Origin: Polyangiaceae bacterium
GTDB lineage: Bacteria > Myxococcota_A > Polyangia > Polyangiales > Polyangiaceae
Reading direction: 5' to 3'
Assembly (NCBI GenBank): GCA_015075635.1
Contig: JABTUA010000001.1
Coordinates: forward strand, 806,001-870,000
Length of the DNA stretch: 64,000 nucleotides
Positions 44,299 through 63,887 of this stretch are shown one piece after another (within the stretch, counting starts at the first letter, position 1; each line of letters begins with the position of its first letter). The position numbers and the translations under genes were made by a program. The notes under the pieces were generated by a model. It was given only the letters and a program-made list of their open reading frames with translations. It had not been told where the DNA came from and did not search any database.

Positions 44299-45453
44299 AT
44301 GCAGGTCGTGGTGAGCAAAAAGGATCTCCTGCGCGTCCTCGGGCGCTGCCAGGGCGTGGCGGACAAAAAGAGCACCATGCCGGTTCTCGGCAACGTGCTC
44401 ATGGAAGTCTCCGGACCGGACCAGCTCCGGCTCGCCGCCACGGACCTGTATCTGGCCGTCAGCGGCACGATCAAGGCGCGCGTGGACAAGGGCGGCTCCA
44501 TCGCCGTCGGTGCGCGTGACCTGTTCGAGCGCGTGAAGATGATGCCCGAAGGTCAGGTCTCGATCACGACGACCGACGGTGCCGCGACGACCATTCGCTC
44601 GGTCGCTTCGGCGCGGCGCTACACGGTGCACGGCATCCCGGGAGAAGAGTTCCCCGCGCTGCCCGAGCTCGCGGAGGGCGCGCAGCTCTTGTCGCTCGAC
44701 GTGGACACGCTCTCGCAGCTGATCGCCGCGACGCAGTTCTCGGTCTCCACCGACGAGACGCGGCTGCATCTGAACAGCGCGCTGTTCGAGTGGGATGGCG
44801 ATCGCGTGCGCATGGTCTCCACCGACGGGCACCGCCTGAGCAAGCTGGAGATCCAGGTCCCGGGCAATCAAGCCTCGCAGACCATGCTGATTCCGCTGAA
44901 GGGCCTGCTCGAGCTCAAGCGGTTGTGCGACGAGGCCCGCGGTGACGCCGGCAAGGGCGAAGAAGCGACGGACGGGAGCAGCATCAAGCTGGGCACCAGC
45001 GGACCGAACGCGTTCTTCCAGCTGGCGGGCTTCCGCTTCAGCGTGAAGCTCGTGGACGCGCAGTTCCCGCCGTACTCGCAGGTCATCCCGGAGGCCACCG
45101 AGAAGGCGGTGCGCGTCCCGCGCCTGCCGTTCTCGGACGCGCTCAAGGCGGTGGCCCTGGCCGCCAGCGACCGCACCGGCGGCGTGAAGCTCACCCTCGA
45201 CAACGGCAAGGTGCGCTTCGAGAGCGAGAGCCCGGAGAGCGGAGAGGGCTTCGACGAGATCCCCATCGACTACGACGGGGGCCCGATGACCATCGGCTTC
45301 AACGCGCGCTACTTCCTCGACGTGCTCGGCGCCATCGACGACGAAGAGGTCATCCTCGGCATCAGCGGTGAGCTCGACCCCGCGGTGGTCAAGCCCGCCA
45401 GCGAGAGCACCAAGAAGAGCTACCTCGCCGTGATCATGCCGATGCGGATCTGA
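44299..45453 (+). CDS. dnaN: DNA polymerase III sliding clamp
   Basis: 384 residues, close to the usual 366-380. It forms the ring that holds the replicase on DNA. Three clamp folds are visible with landmarks STMPVLGNVLMEV, YTVHGIPGEEFPALPE, STDGHRLSKLE, DAQFPPYSQVIPE and the C-terminal YLAVIMPMRI (usually VVMPMRL). It starts the dnaN-recF-gyrB block. The upstream gap has DnaA-box-like repeats. Confidence 0.97.
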   Translation: MQVVVSKKDLLRVLGRCQGVADKKSTMPVLGNVLMEVSGPDQLRLAATDLYLAVSGTIKARVDKGGSIAVGARDLFERVKMMPEGQVSITTTDGAATTIRSVASARRYTVHGIPGEEFPALPELAEGAQLLSLDVDTLSQLIAATQFSVSTDETRLHLNSALFEWDGDRVRMVSTDGHRLSKLEIQVPGNQASQTMLIPLKGLLELKRLCDEARGDAGKGEEATDGSSIKLGTSGPNAFFQLAGFRFSVKLVDAQFPPYSQVIPEATEKAVRVPRLPFSDALKAVALAASDRTGGVKLTLDNGKVRFESESPESGEGFDEIPIDYDGGPMTIGFNARYFLDVLGAIDDEEVILGISGELDPAVVKPASESTKKSYLAVIMPMRI

Positions 45454-46557
45454 GTGCCCGCCGAGCTCCGCTTCGAGCGGATCGCGATCCGTGCGTTCCG
45501 CAACATCACCTCTGCCGAGCTCGAGCCGGCGCCCCGGCTCAACGTCGTGTCCGGCGACAACGGGCACGGCAAGACCAGCTTGCTCGAGGCGCTGTACGTG
45601 CTCGCCACCAGCAAGAGCTTTCGCGCCGACAAGAACGCCGAGGTGATCCAGACCGGCGCCGAGAGCGCGCTGGTCAGCGCGAAGATCCGCGAGGCAGGCC
45701 TGGGCCGCGAGCAACGCGCCGTGCTGGGGCAGCGGGCGCGGGTCTTCTCCGCAGACGGCAAGCGCATCGCGCGCCTCTCGCTCTACGCCACCAAGACGCC
45801 GGTCGTGGTCTTCCACCCCGGCGATCTGGCCTTGGCGAGCGGCCCGGCGCTGGGTCGCCGCACGCTGCTCGACCGGGTCGCGCTCTTCTTGGAGCCGGTC
45901 AGCGCCGATCACCGCTCGCGCTACGCGGTGGCGCTGCGCGAGCGGCAGCGGGCGCTCGACGAGCGCGGGACTCGCGCGGCCGAGCTCGACGCCTACGAGG
46001 CCATCCTGGCCGAGCACGGTGCCGCCCTCTGCCGCATCCGCGAGCGCACCGCCGCGCGGCTCGCCGAGGCGCTCGGGCCCGCCTTCGCCAGCATGGCCGC
46101 TCCGGAGCTGTCGCTCTCCGTGAGACTCAGGAGCGCGGGCAGCACCGACCAGGAGGAGTTCCGCCGGACGCTCACCGCGACACGCCCCGCCGACCTCGGC
46201 CGGGGTAGCGCCAGCTTCGGGCCGCAGCGCGACGACCTCGAGCTCGACGTGGACGGCCGCTCGGCGCGCCGGCACGCCTCCCAGGGGCAACAGCGCGTGC
46301 TCTCGCTGGCCTTGAAGGTCGCCGAGCTCGACTGCGTGCGGCAGGCACGGGGCGCGCACCCCATCCTGCTCCTCGACGACGTCTCCAGCGAGCTCGACGC
46401 GCAGCGCTTCGAGGCGGTGTTCGCGCTGCTCCGGGACGTGCCGAGCCAGGTCTTCGTGACCACGCCCAGGCCCGAGCTGTTCGTCATCTCCGACGTCGCG
46501 GCGGCAGATCGGGCCGATTTCTCGCTGCTCGCCGGAGCCGTCTCCCGGCTGCGCTGA
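45454..46557 (+). CDS. recF: DNA replication and repair protein RecF
   Basis: 367 residues from a GTG that directly follows the dnaN stop. The Walker A is GDNGHGKTSLLEALYVL, the signature region HASQGQQRVLSLALKVAEL, and the Walker B LLLDDVSSELD, as in SMC-like ATPases. RecF directs RecR and RecA to gapped DNA. The protein starts with the typical ELRFERIAIRAFRNI, and FVTTPRPELF near the end fits the family. Co-transcription with dnaN is likely. Confidence 0.95.
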   Translation: MPAELRFERIAIRAFRNITSAELEPAPRLNVVSGDNGHGKTSLLEALYVLATSKSFRADKNAEVIQTGAESALVSAKIREAGLGREQRAVLGQRARVFSADGKRIARLSLYATKTPVVVFHPGDLALASGPALGRRTLLDRVALFLEPVSADHRSRYAVALRERQRALDERGTRAAELDAYEAILAEHGAALCRIRERTAARLAEALGPAFASMAAPELSLSVRLRSAGSTDQEEFRRTLTATRPADLGRGSASFGPQRDDLELDVDGRSARRHASQGQQRVLSLALKVAELDCVRQARGAHPILLLDDVSSELDAQRFEAVFALLRDVPSQVFVTTPRPELFVISDVAAADRADFSLLAGAVSRLR

Positions 46558-51015
<4,458 letters not shown>

Positions 51016-51171
51016 GCCCGATCAGCTCAGGGCGCAGCTGCGCCCGGTGCCAGGGCCCCGGCGGCGTGCTAAACGGTAGCTCTCCCAGCTCGTGCGCGAG
51101 CGGGATTGATTCCTTTTCCCTACCGGGCCGTTTGTGCTTTATTCCGCGGCCGGTTCTAACGAGGTGCGACT

Positions 51172-51837
51172 ATGCGTGGTTCTTTGAAGCTTGTTTTCGG
51201 TTTTGGCCTGCTCTCCGTGGTGGCTCTCGGCACGCCCGCTTGCGGCGATGACGACGACGGCGGCGGCGGCTCGGGCGGCGGCAAGGGTGGCTCCGGTGGG
51301 AGCACCGGCGGTTCCGGCGGCTCGGGTGGCGGCACGGCTGGTAGCGGTGGCGCCTCGGGCGGCGGTGGCACGGCTGGGTCCGGTGGTTCCGGCGGCGGCG
51401 GCATCACTTGCGGCAGCAACCAATGCCAAGACTACAAGGTCGCCGGATTCCTCGACCTCAAGGGCTGCTGCGCCGGCACGGCGAAGGACAAGTGCGGCGG
51501 CGACGTGAACACCACAATCGCCACGCTCACCGGTCTCCCCACGGGCTGCTACGAAATTGGGCAGCCTGGCAACCTGGACTCGAACTGCGCGCCCCTGGTG
51601 TTCACCGGGCTCGATGGCGGCCCCGCGCAGATCCCGGGCTGCTGCAACAGCGTCGTGAGCAAGTGCGGCTACATGGCGAACTTCACCAGCGTGGGCGGTC
51701 CCAACTTCGGCTGCGTGGACGGCACGGGCGTTGTGGACGGCGGCCCGGCCAGCTGCACGCCCAGCACCGGCGACGCTGGCACCGACGCCGCCACCGAAGG
51801 TGGCAGCGACGCGGCGACGGACTCGTCCACGGACTGA
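51172..51837 (+). CDS. Gly/Ser-rich surface lipoprotein
   Basis: 221 residues. Signal peptide MRGSLKLVFGFGLLSVVALGTPAC, lipobox TPAC, then DDDD and a Gly/Ser linker of about 50 residues like that of the lipoprotein at 4713. The folded part (ITCGSNQCQDYKVAGFLDLKGCCAGTAKDKCGGDVN...GLPTGCYEIGQPGNLDSNC...IPGCCNSVVSKCGYM) has about 12 cysteines, with CC pairs. The tail is an Asp/Ala/Ser-rich stretch. The AT-rich upstream region (51100-51170) and the terminator at 51861 suggest a single, possibly strongly expressed gene. Confidence 0.75.
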   Translation: MRGSLKLVFGFGLLSVVALGTPACGDDDDGGGGSGGGKGGSGGSTGGSGGSGGGTAGSGGASGGGGTAGSGGSGGGGITCGSNQCQDYKVAGFLDLKGCCAGTAKDKCGGDVNTTIATLTGLPTGCYEIGQPGNLDSNCAPLVFTGLDGGPAQIPGCCNSVVSKCGYMANFTSVGGPNFGCVDGTGVVDGGPASCTPSTGDAGTDAATEGGSDAATDSSTD

Positions 51838-51860
51838 GACCTTCCAGTCCAAAACGCGGA

Positions 51861-51896
51861 AGAGCCGCGGGGCACGCGTGCCTCGCGGCTCTTTTG
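51861..51896 (+). terminator. Rho-independent terminator of the surface lipoprotein gene
   Basis: The stem pairs AGAGCCGCGGGGCAC with GTGCCTCGCGGCTCT (one G-T mismatch) around a short CG loop and is followed by TTTT. It lies 23 bp after the stop codon. This is the clearest intrinsic terminator in the window. Confidence 0.85.
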
Positions 51897-52054
51897 CATT
51901 TGGTCCCCCGCGCCCGACCCCCTTGATCTGCAAGGATCCGGCCTTAGTTTCTGGGGAGCTTCGTGCCCGCGATTGGCTTCGGGGCGGTGAGCTGAGCCTT
52001 CGGGTCTGAGAAGAAGCGCCCCGCCCCGCGGGGTCGAACGAGACAGGTGTGCCC

Positions 52055-54702
<2,648 letters not shown>

Positions 54703-54706
<4 letters not shown>

Positions 54707-55212
54707 CGTGGTACCCTTCACGGGTGGTCGTCGCGCCCGAGCTCTCGTCCGCCCTCCGAGAAGCGCTCTCGGCGCATGCGGAGATCGCAGTCAGCTACCT
54801 CTTCGGGTCCCGTGCGCGCGGCGACGCGCGAGAAGACAGCGACATCGACATCGGGCTCGTGTTCCGTCGCGGAGGTGACGCGCCCGAGTCCCGGGAGAGG
54901 ATCGCCGTTCAGGTGGCCGCCGACGTGACTCGAGCGACCGGCGTCGAACGCGTGGACGTGGTCGATCTGGAGGAGCAGGGCCCGATCTTTTGCCATCGGG
55001 TTCTCTCCGAGGGCGAACGGATCCACGAGGCAGACGCGGCCCGGCGAGTCGATTTCGAGTCCGACGTGCTGATGCGGGCGTTCGACTTCCGTCCGACTTA
55101 CGAGCTGGCGACGCAGGGCAAGGTCTCGGCGTTGCGCCGCTGGCTCAGGAGAAAGCATGACCCAGGAGCAGCTCTGGTCCAAGCTGGACGTGCTGAAGGC
55201 GAACCTCGATAA
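54703..55212 (+). CDS. MNT-type nucleotidyltransferase (antitoxin of a HEPN-MNT pair)
   Basis: 169 residues from a GTG overlapping the clpB stop (54724 is another in-frame GTG). The minimal nucleotidyltransferase motif is complete: [25 protein letters not shown] (GSxRxGD...DxD). The [25 protein letters not shown] and FDFRPTYE segments are usual in MNT partners. In characterised HEPN-MNT modules the MNT protein inactivates the HEPN RNase by adding nucleotides to a tyrosine. The end overlaps the HEPN gene by 56 bp. Confidence 0.85.
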
Positions 55213-55582
55213 GCTCGCGCGCGTTCCGGCAGGCTCTCTCGAGGAGTTCACCGGGGACTTTCGCAACGTCGCGAGCACGCTGTATCTCCTTCAAACGTCG
55301 ATTCAGGCGCTGATCGATCTCGGCTCGGTGATCGTCGCGTCGCGGGCGTTGCCCACCCCTCGGACCAGTCACGATGTCTTTGCTCGGCTCGAGGAGGCCG
55401 AGCTCCTTCCACCCGGGACGGCAGCACGATTTTCGCCGATCGTCGGCTTCCGCAACCGAGTCGTCCACCTGTACGACCGGATCGACGAGCGGCGCGTGTA
55501 CGAGATCCTCACCGTTCACCGGCAGGATTTGGCGGAGCTGGCCGACCTTCTGCTCGCGGCGCTGGAGCAGCCCGAGAGCTGA
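55157..55582 (+). CDS. HEPN-domain protein (toxin of a HEPN-MNT pair)
   Basis: 141 residues from an ATG with AGGAGA upstream. The helical domain contains the HEPN RNase motif R-x4-H followed by x-Y in GFRNRVVHLYDRI. The Tyr is the residue modified by MNT partners in known systems (inference here). A phage-defence or stress-arrest role is common for the family but unproven in this strain. Confidence 0.85.
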   Translation: MTQEQLWSKLDVLKANLDKLARVPAGSLEEFTGDFRNVASTLYLLQTSIQALIDLGSVIVASRALPTPRTSHDVFARLEEAELLPPGTAARFSPIVGFRNRVVHLYDRIDERRVYEILTVHRQDLAELADLLLAALEQPES

Positions 55583-56143
55583 TCAGCCGAGGGCGCGCGC
55601 GGCCACCGGCGTGTAGCGGCTCCCGCTCGGGGTGAGCTCCGACCGGTAGAGGCGAAGCTCGCCACACGAGACGGGCACCGGAGCGACCTCCGCGGCATCG
55701 ATGACCGCGCGCGCGTCGCCGGGGTGCTTGAAGCGCGCCAGCGTGACGTGCGCGCGAAAGGGGCGAGTCTCGCGCGCGACGCCGAGCGCTGCTGCGTCTT
55801 CGTCGAGCCCGGTGGCGAGCGCCGCGAGCACGGGGGACTCCGTCGCGAGCTCCACGACCAAGACCCGCGCGCGCCGGCCGCCGAAGGCCGTCACCTGGGA
55901 GAGCGTCGCGTCGAAGGGCTGCGCTGCTGCCGCCCGTGTCGCGAGGATCTCCTCCAGCCGCGGCAGCGCATTTCCGGGCAACTGCCCCAGGAACTTCAAC
56001 GTCACGTGCATCTGCTCGGTCTTGGTCCAACGCGGGGACAGGCGCGAGGCGACGGCCTTGGCGCGGGCTTGGGCGGCGACCAAGGTCTCGAGCGCGGCCT
56101 CCGGCAGCGGTAGCGCGAAGAACAACCGGAGCGAGTCGCTCAA
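55583..56143 (-). CDS. thpR: RNA 2',3'-cyclic phosphodiesterase
   Basis: 186 residues from a TTG overlapping the cinA stop (TTGA), an uncommon start supported by the spacing and by the homologous beginning LRLFFALPLPEAALETL. The two HxT motifs of the 2H superfamily are HVTLKFLG and HVTLARFK, spaced as in ThpR/LigT. It opens 2',3'-cyclic phosphate ends of RNA and can ligate tRNA halves in vitro. Translational coupling to cinA is frequent in bacteria. Confidence 0.88.
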   Translation of the reverse strand: MSDSLRLFFALPLPEAALETLVAAQARAKAVASRLSPRWTKTEQMHVTLKFLGQLPGNALPRLEEILATRAAAAQPFDATLSQVTAFGGRRARVLVVELATESPVLAALATGLDEDAAALGVARETRPFRAHVTLARFKHPGDARAVIDAAEVAPVPVSCGELRLYRSELTPSGSRYTPVAARALG

Positions 56144-57381
56144 GCGTCCTCGTCGTGCCCGTGCAACACGACCTTGCGCACCAGCGACAGGCCCGCGAAC
56201 GCGGCGAGGTCGCGGACCTGCGTGCGCGAGCCGGGGAAGACCATCTGGCGATCGCTGGTGCCTGTCTTGCTGGCGACCGCGAAGTGGACGAGGCCCACGG
56301 GCTTGTCCGCCGTGCCGCCGGTGGGTCCGGCGACCCCAGTGAGCGCGAGCGCGAGCTCGCTGCCCAGCGCGCGGAGCGCGCCTTCCGCCATGGCGCGCGC
56401 GACGGTTGCGCTCACGGCGCCGTGCGCGGCGAGCAGCTCCGCCGGTACGCCGAGCAGGCCCTGCTTCGCCGAGTTCGCGTAGCTGATCACTCCACCCACG
56501 AAGAAGTCGCTCGCGCCGCTGCGCTCGGTGAGCAAGCGCCCGACGCCGCCGCCGGTACACGACTCGGCGACGGCCAACGTGAGCTTCTTCTCGACCAGCA
56601 GCTTGCCCAGCTGCTCGGCGAAGGTCACGTCGCCCTCGCCGTACACGACGTCGGGGCCGAGCCGGGCGATCACGGCGTCTGCGGCCCGCCGCGCGCGCTC
56701 GCGGGCGTCTTCGCCCCGTGCCAGGACTTTCACCTCGATCTCGGGGAAATGAGCGCGGTAGGCCAGCGTCACCGAATGCTCGGCCTCGATGCCCGCGAGC
56801 TTGTCGTTCACGCCGGACTCGGTCATGCCGAAGGTCTTGAGGCGCACCTGGTTCATCGCCTCGCGCACGAAGGGAGCGAGCGCCGGCGCCACGAGCTCGC
56901 CGAACATGGTCTTCATCTCGCGTGGCACGCCCGGCATGAAGAAGGCCCGCGCGTGTCCGAGCTGGACCGCGAAGCCGGGGGCCGTTCCCTTGCGGTTCGG
57001 CAGGATGGTGGCGCCGCGCGGGAAGTCCGCCTGCTTCTTGTTGGACTCGGCCATCACCCGTCCGAACTTGTCCATGCGCGTGCGGATCGCCTCGAGCGAC
57101 ACCTGGTCGCGGTCGAGAGGAACGCCGATCACCTCGGCGACGCACTCGCTGGTGATGTCGTCGGTGGTGGGACCGAGGCCGCCGGTGCACACGATGACCA
57201 GGTGCTGCGAGCTCAGCCGGTGCAGCGTGTCCACGATCTGCTGGCGCTCGTCGGGGATGGCCTCGATGGCGGCGACCTCGAGGCCCGCGTCGGTCAGCGT
57301 CTCGGCGAGCCAGGAGGCGTTGGTGTTCACGATTTCACCGCGCGTGAGCTCGGTGCCGATGCAGAGGACGGCAGCGGACAT
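56140..57381 (-). CDS. cinA: CinA-like NMN deamidase / competence-damage protein
   Basis: 413 residues from the ATG at 57381. The N-terminal molybdopterin-binding-like domain has AAVLCIGTELTRGEIVNTNASWLAETL and the GGLGPTTDDITSE motif. The C-terminal deamidase domain has LAVAESCTGGGVGRLLTERSGASDFFVGGVISYAN and GVAGPTGGTADKPVGLVHFAV. It recycles NMN to nicotinic acid mononucleotide and may hydrolyse ADP-ribose. The full two-domain architecture is intact. Confidence 0.93.
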   Translation of the reverse strand: MSAAVLCIGTELTRGEIVNTNASWLAETLTDAGLEVAAIEAIPDERQQIVDTLHRLSSQHLVIVCTGGLGPTTDDITSECVAEVIGVPLDRDQVSLEAIRTRMDKFGRVMAESNKKQADFPRGATILPNRKGTAPGFAVQLGHARAFFMPGVPREMKTMFGELVAPALAPFVREAMNQVRLKTFGMTESGVNDKLAGIEAEHSVTLAYRAHFPEIEVKVLARGEDARERARRAADAVIARLGPDVVYGEGDVTFAEQLGKLLVEKKLTLAVAESCTGGGVGRLLTERSGASDFFVGGVISYANSAKQGLLGVPAELLAAHGAVSATVARAMAEGALRALGSELALALTGVAGPTGGTADKPVGLVHFAVASKTGTSDRQMVFPGSRTQVRDLAAFAGLSLVRKVVLHGHDEDA

Positions 57382-57391
57382 CGCCGGGAGC

Positions 57392-58237
57392 TTAGTGCGG
57401 ACCCGAAGGATACGCACAGCGGAAGCCAATGTGCGCGGCGGGTCCGGCCGCGGACTCGGCGGCCCAGGACTTCAGCTCGCCGGCGACCCGCGAGCGAAAG
57501 CTGCCGCCGCGCGCGCGCGCGCTGCCGTCGGGCTCGCGCGCCCACTCGGCGACGTTGCCGGACAGATCGAGCACACCTTCGGGGCTCCTGCCGTCGGGAC
57601 GAGCTCCCGCGAGCTCCGGGCGGTCGGCGCCGATCGCGCAGGGGCCCTCGACCAAGCCGAAGCTCGCCCGGCGACACACGAGCCCGGTCTGACCCCAGGG
57701 GTAGCGCCTCACGCTCGCGCTCGTGGCGGCGAACAGCCACTCGTCGGCGCTCGGCAAGCGCCCGCCCGCCGCGAGGCACAGCTTCTCCGCTTCGTCGGCG
57801 CTCACGCCGGTCACCGGCAGCCCCGGCTCCGAGTGGTCGAGCTTGCGGCAGCCTGCGCAGCTGCTCCAACGCGCGTGCGTGACCTCCGTCGTGTCGAGCT
57901 CGAAAGCAGCGACGGTCAGCGTTCGCGCGACGACGCCCTCCGCCTCCCAGTCGTTGGGGGAGAGCGTGAGCGTGCCGCCTGCGATCAGCACGCGCCGCGC
58001 CTGGGCCACGCAGCCGCGCGACGTCGTCTCGAATCCGGACGGACAGCTGGCCGGCGTGCCGCTGCACGCGCCCTGCGCGAGGGTTTGCCCAGGCGCGCAG
58101 CAGCGAAAACCTTGCGCGGCGAGCCCGTCGGGACAGCGCGCGGGATCGGCCCGCTCGCGCCGCGCCACGAACAGCACCACCCCGAGCGCGACGATCGCGC
58201 CGAGAACGGCAGCTCCGATCAGGGCGGGGCGGCGCAT
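57392..58237 (-). CDS. Membrane-anchored formylglycine-generating-enzyme-like protein
   Basis: 281 residues from the ATG at 58237. One N-terminal membrane helix (RRPALIGAAVLGAIVALGVVLFV) is followed by a Cys-rich spacer (ARCPDGLAAQGFRCCAPGQTLAQGACSGTPASC). The FGE-sulfatase domain begins near residue 105 (VLIAGGTLTL, FELDTTEVTHARWSSC, PGLPVTGVSADEAEKLCLAAGGRLPSADEWLFAATSASVRRYPWG, GVLDLSGNVAEWA, RGGSF) and ends with GFRCAYP. The copper-binding cysteine pair of true sulfatase activators is not evident, so it may only bind ligands. Confidence 0.85.
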   Translation of the reverse strand: MRRPALIGAAVLGAIVALGVVLFVARRERADPARCPDGLAAQGFRCCAPGQTLAQGACSGTPASCPSGFETTSRGCVAQARRVLIAGGTLTLSPNDWEAEGVVARTLTVAAFELDTTEVTHARWSSCAGCRKLDHSEPGLPVTGVSADEAEKLCLAAGGRLPSADEWLFAATSASVRRYPWGQTGLVCRRASFGLVEGPCAIGADRPELAGARPDGRSPEGVLDLSGNVAEWAREPDGSARARGGSFRSRVAGELKSWAAESAAGPAAHIGFRCAYPSGPH

Positions 58238-58295
58238 TGGCTCGGGAGCATCGCACCATCCCGCGAAGTTGGCATAGACTCCCCGGCGGGCTGCC

Positions 58296-59117
58296 ATGAG
58301 CGACTTCCACGAGCAGATCGAGCTCGGCCGCACCGGGCTCCACGTCGGGCGCCTGGGCGTCGCGGCGAGCTACGGCGTGGATCAGCGCTCGCTCGAAGAG
58401 GCCTTCGAGCAGGGCGTGAACTACTTCTACTGGGGATCGCGCCGCACGCCGGAGATGGGCGCCGCCATCCGCAGCCTCGCCAAGAAGCAGCGCGAGCGCC
58501 TGGTGGTGTGCGTGCAGAGCTATTCGCGGCTCGGCTTTTGGCTCAAGCGCTCCTTCGAGAAGGCGCTCAGGGAGGCCGAGCTCGACTACGCCGACGTGCT
58601 CCTGCTCGGCTGGTTCAACGACGCGCCGCCCGCGCGGATCATGGACGCGGCGACGGAGCTGGTCGCCTCCGGCAAGGCGCGGCACATCGCCATCTCCAGC
58701 CATCGCCGCCCGCTGTTCCCGACGCTGCTCGACGATCAGCGCATCGGCATCTGGCAGGTGCGCTACAACGCCGTGCACCGCGGGGCCGAGCGCGAGGTGT
58801 TCCAGTCGCTCGACGGCCTGGACGTGGGCAAGCGCCCGGGCGTCATCACCTACACGACCACGCGCTGGGGGCACCTGCTCGACCCGAAGCGCACTCCGGC
58901 CGGTGAGACCACGCCCAGCGGCGCCGACTGCTATCGCTTCGCCATGTCCCATCCGCATGTGGACGTGGTGATGAGCGGGCCGGCCAACGGAGAGCAGATG
59001 CGCGAGGCGCTGCGCGCGCTCGAGCTCGGTCCGATGAACGAGGACGAGCTCGCGCGCATGCGCCGCATCGGCGACGGCATCTACGGCAAGGACCGGACGA
59101 GCGGGATGAGGGATTGA
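58296..59117 (+). CDS. Aldo/keto reductase-like protein, catalytic tetrad degenerate
   Basis: 273 residues. Overall AKR barrel: LGRTGLHVGRLGVAASYG at the start, GVNYFYWGSRRTPEMGAAIRSL in place of the usual GxNxFDTAxxYG, then LVVCVQSYSRLGFWLKRSFEKALREAELDYADVLLLGWFNDAPP, GKARHIAISSHRRP and a Cys-Tyr-rich PHVDVVMSGPANGEQM. The standard Asp, Lys and His of the catalytic tetrad are not at the expected places (YFYWG; no Lys strand; LLLGW for LLLHW). It may be a binding protein or act differently. Confidence 0.75.
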   Translation: MSDFHEQIELGRTGLHVGRLGVAASYGVDQRSLEEAFEQGVNYFYWGSRRTPEMGAAIRSLAKKQRERLVVCVQSYSRLGFWLKRSFEKALREAELDYADVLLLGWFNDAPPARIMDAATELVASGKARHIAISSHRRPLFPTLLDDQRIGIWQVRYNAVHRGAEREVFQSLDGLDVGKRPGVITYTTTRWGHLLDPKRTPAGETTPSGADCYRFAMSHPHVDVVMSGPANGEQMREALRALELGPMNEDELARMRRIGDGIYGKDRTSGMRD

Positions 59118-59118
59118 G

Positions 59119-62818
<3,700 letters not shown>

Positions 62819-62884
62819 GGCCCCGGAGACTAGCCCGGAACCTCGCGCGATTGGGCTCCGTTTGCGCTAAGGTCCCGGCGTCGA

Positions 62885-63886
62885 ATGGCGGACGCGCCGC
62901 GTGAAAACCAGACCGACGAGCCGGACTTCGGGCCCGAGGAGCAGCCCGAGGTCAGCATCGCTCTGGCGGAGGTCCCGCGCAGCGAAGGAGACCTCTTCTG
63001 GCGCCTGCGCGGCGTGATCAAGACCATCCGCCCCCACCAGTGGGTCAAGAACGTCTTCGTGCTGGCGCCGGTGGTGTTCGCCAAAGAGATCTTCGACCCG
63101 CTCTTGCTCTGGCGGGCCGCGGCGGCGTTCTTCGCGTTCTGCCTGCTCGCCGGCGCCGTCTACACCATGAACGACCTGGCGGACGTCGAGGCGGACCGCC
63201 AGCACCCCGTGAAGCGCTTCCGTCCCATCGCCTCGGGTCGCGTCCCCATCCCCGCCGCGCGGGCGCTGGCCGTGGCGCTGGTCATCGGCGCGCTCGCCGG
63301 CTCGGCGTTCCGCTCCTGGCAGTTCTTCGCGGCCGCCGCGGCCTACTTCGGACTGAACGTCGCCTACTCGTTCAAGCTCAAGCACATCGCCTACCTCGAC
63401 GTCGGCTGCATCGCCGCGGGCTTCGTGCTGCGCGTGATGGGCGGCGGCTTCGCCACGCAGATCTCGGTGTCGTGGTACCTCCTGGTGTGTACCGCGCTCT
63501 TGGCGCTGTTCCTGGGCTTCGGCAAGCGCCGCCACGAGCTGGCGCTGGCTGCCACCGGCGGCAGCGGCAAGACCCGCGCGGCGCTCGAGTCCTACAGCTC
63601 GCGGGGGCTCGACGTCGCACTGACTGTCACGGCCCTTCTGACCACCGTGACCTACGTCGCGTACACGCTCGATCCGCACACCCAGGAGTTCTTCAAGACC
63701 AAGTGGCTCTGGCCCAGCACGCTGTTCGTGGTGCTCGGCGTCTGGCGCTTCCTGCACCTGGTCCGGAGCCGCCCCCGGGCCGAGAGCCCTACCCAGGAAA
63801 TGCTGAAAGATGGCCCGTTCGTCGCCATCGTGATGGGCTGGGTCATGCTGGTGGGCTGGGTCGTCTACCACCTCAGGCCGAGCTGA
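62885..63886 (+). CDS. UbiA-family prenyltransferase (decaprenyl-phosphate phosphoribosyltransferase-like)
   Basis: 333 residues with about eight membrane helices. A 40-residue acidic N-terminal tail precedes IRPHQWVKNVFVLAPVVFA, the landmark of the DPPR synthase branch. The first Asp motif is NDLADVEADRQHPVKRFRPIASG (Mg/diphosphate binding), and the second is YLDVGCIAAGFVLRVMGGGFA. In actinobacteria this enzyme makes decaprenylphosphoryl-arabinose precursors; in myxobacteria the donor and product are not known. The next gene starts 1 bp downstream. Confidence 0.88.
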   Translation: MADAPRENQTDEPDFGPEEQPEVSIALAEVPRSEGDLFWRLRGVIKTIRPHQWVKNVFVLAPVVFAKEIFDPLLLWRAAAAFFAFCLLAGAVYTMNDLADVEADRQHPVKRFRPIASGRVPIPAARALAVALVIGALAGSAFRSWQFFAAAAAYFGLNVAYSFKLKHIAYLDVGCIAAGFVLRVMGGGFATQISVSWYLLVCTALLALFLGFGKRRHELALAATGGSGKTRAALESYSSRGLDVALTVTALLTTVTYVAYTLDPHTQEFFKTKWLWPSTLFVVLGVWRFLHLVRSRPRAESPTQEMLKDGPFVAIVMGWVMLVGWVVYHLRPS

Positions 63887-63887
63887 C

